DNA from: an uncultured Clostridium sp.
Lineage (GTDB): Bacteria > Bacillota > Clostridia > Clostridiales > Clostridiaceae
Assembly: GCF_934754925.1 (NCBI RefSeq)
Contig: NZ_CAKVJA010000010.1
Coordinates: 7,632 to 71,631, forward strand
Length of the DNA: 64,000 nt
Reading direction: 5' to 3'
Numbering within the stretch: the first letter of the stretch is position 1; each line of letters opens with the position of its first letter. This document shows, one piece after another, positions 63,978-64,000 of the stretch. Position numbers and translations under genes: made by a program. The notes under the pieces were generated by a model. It was not told the origin of the DNA, made no database searches, and saw nothing but the letters and a program-made list of their open reading frames with translations.

Positions 63978-64000
63978 ACAAAACACCTCTTTCAAATATT

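Overview
The window is a 64-kb piece of a low-GC Firmicute chromosome, most likely Clostridium sensu stricto. The evidence is strong A+T bias, GGAGG-type ribosome binding sites, many TTG/GTG starts, and Clostridium-type versions of HelD, FtsH, WhiA/YvcK/RapZ, UvrA/UvrC and an FHA-RodA-PBP cluster. No rRNA, tRNA, CRISPR array, prophage or insertion-sequence transposase was seen. Most genes are on the minus strand.

Layout. 1-2.9 kb: a partial M20 amidohydrolase and a YfcC-type transporter behind a lysine riboswitch. 3.1-8.3 kb: helD, ftsH, signal peptidase I and a DUF3006 protein. 8.5-10.1 kb: lysA with its own lysine riboswitch. 10.2-13.6 kb: a TIM-barrel protein, a DUF1576 membrane protein with a small partner, and sfsA. 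13.65-13.93 kb: a dense cluster of DnaA boxes in a non-coding gap. 14.1-16.4 kb: a 58-residue membrane protein and ptsG behind a GlcT-type antiterminator/terminator leader. 16.5-19.8 kb: a cyclopropane-fatty-acid-synthase family enzyme, an uncharacterised radical SAM protein and MntP. 20-26 kb: a TetR regulator, a GNAT pseudogene, rlmD, pyk and pfkA.

26.5-33.3 kb is the most notable region. dnaE, encoding the replicative DNA polymerase III alpha subunit, is split into four exons by three self-splicing introns. These are an ORF-less group I intron (276 nt), a second group I intron with an HTH-LAGLIDADG endonuclease gene (1257 nt), and a group II intron (1676 nt) whose domain IV carries a related HTH-LAGLIDADG gene instead of a reverse transcriptase. 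One exon is only 33 nt. Conceptual splicing restores an 1184-residue DnaE with an intact PDIDSDF active-site motif, which the second intron cuts in two.

33.4-47.8 kb holds whiA-yvcK-rapZ, a decayed protein-kinase gene with an intact downstream partner, murB, uvrC, a class B PBP, a RodA/FtsW protein, an FHA protein and uvrA. 48.1-60.5 kb is a complete glucuronide-use island: GPH-family importer, beta-glucuronidase, UxaC, UxuB, UxuA, KdgK and KdgA, plus a GH3 protein, a HAD phosphatase and a GntR/FCD regulator. Four copies of a near-palindrome, ACTAGTATACTAG, lie upstream of uxuA, uxuB, the regulator gene and the HAD gene, and define a probable local regulon. 60.6-64 kb: a histidine kinase and an ABC exporter-type permease/ATPase pair. 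All assignments come from reading the sequence; no database search was run.
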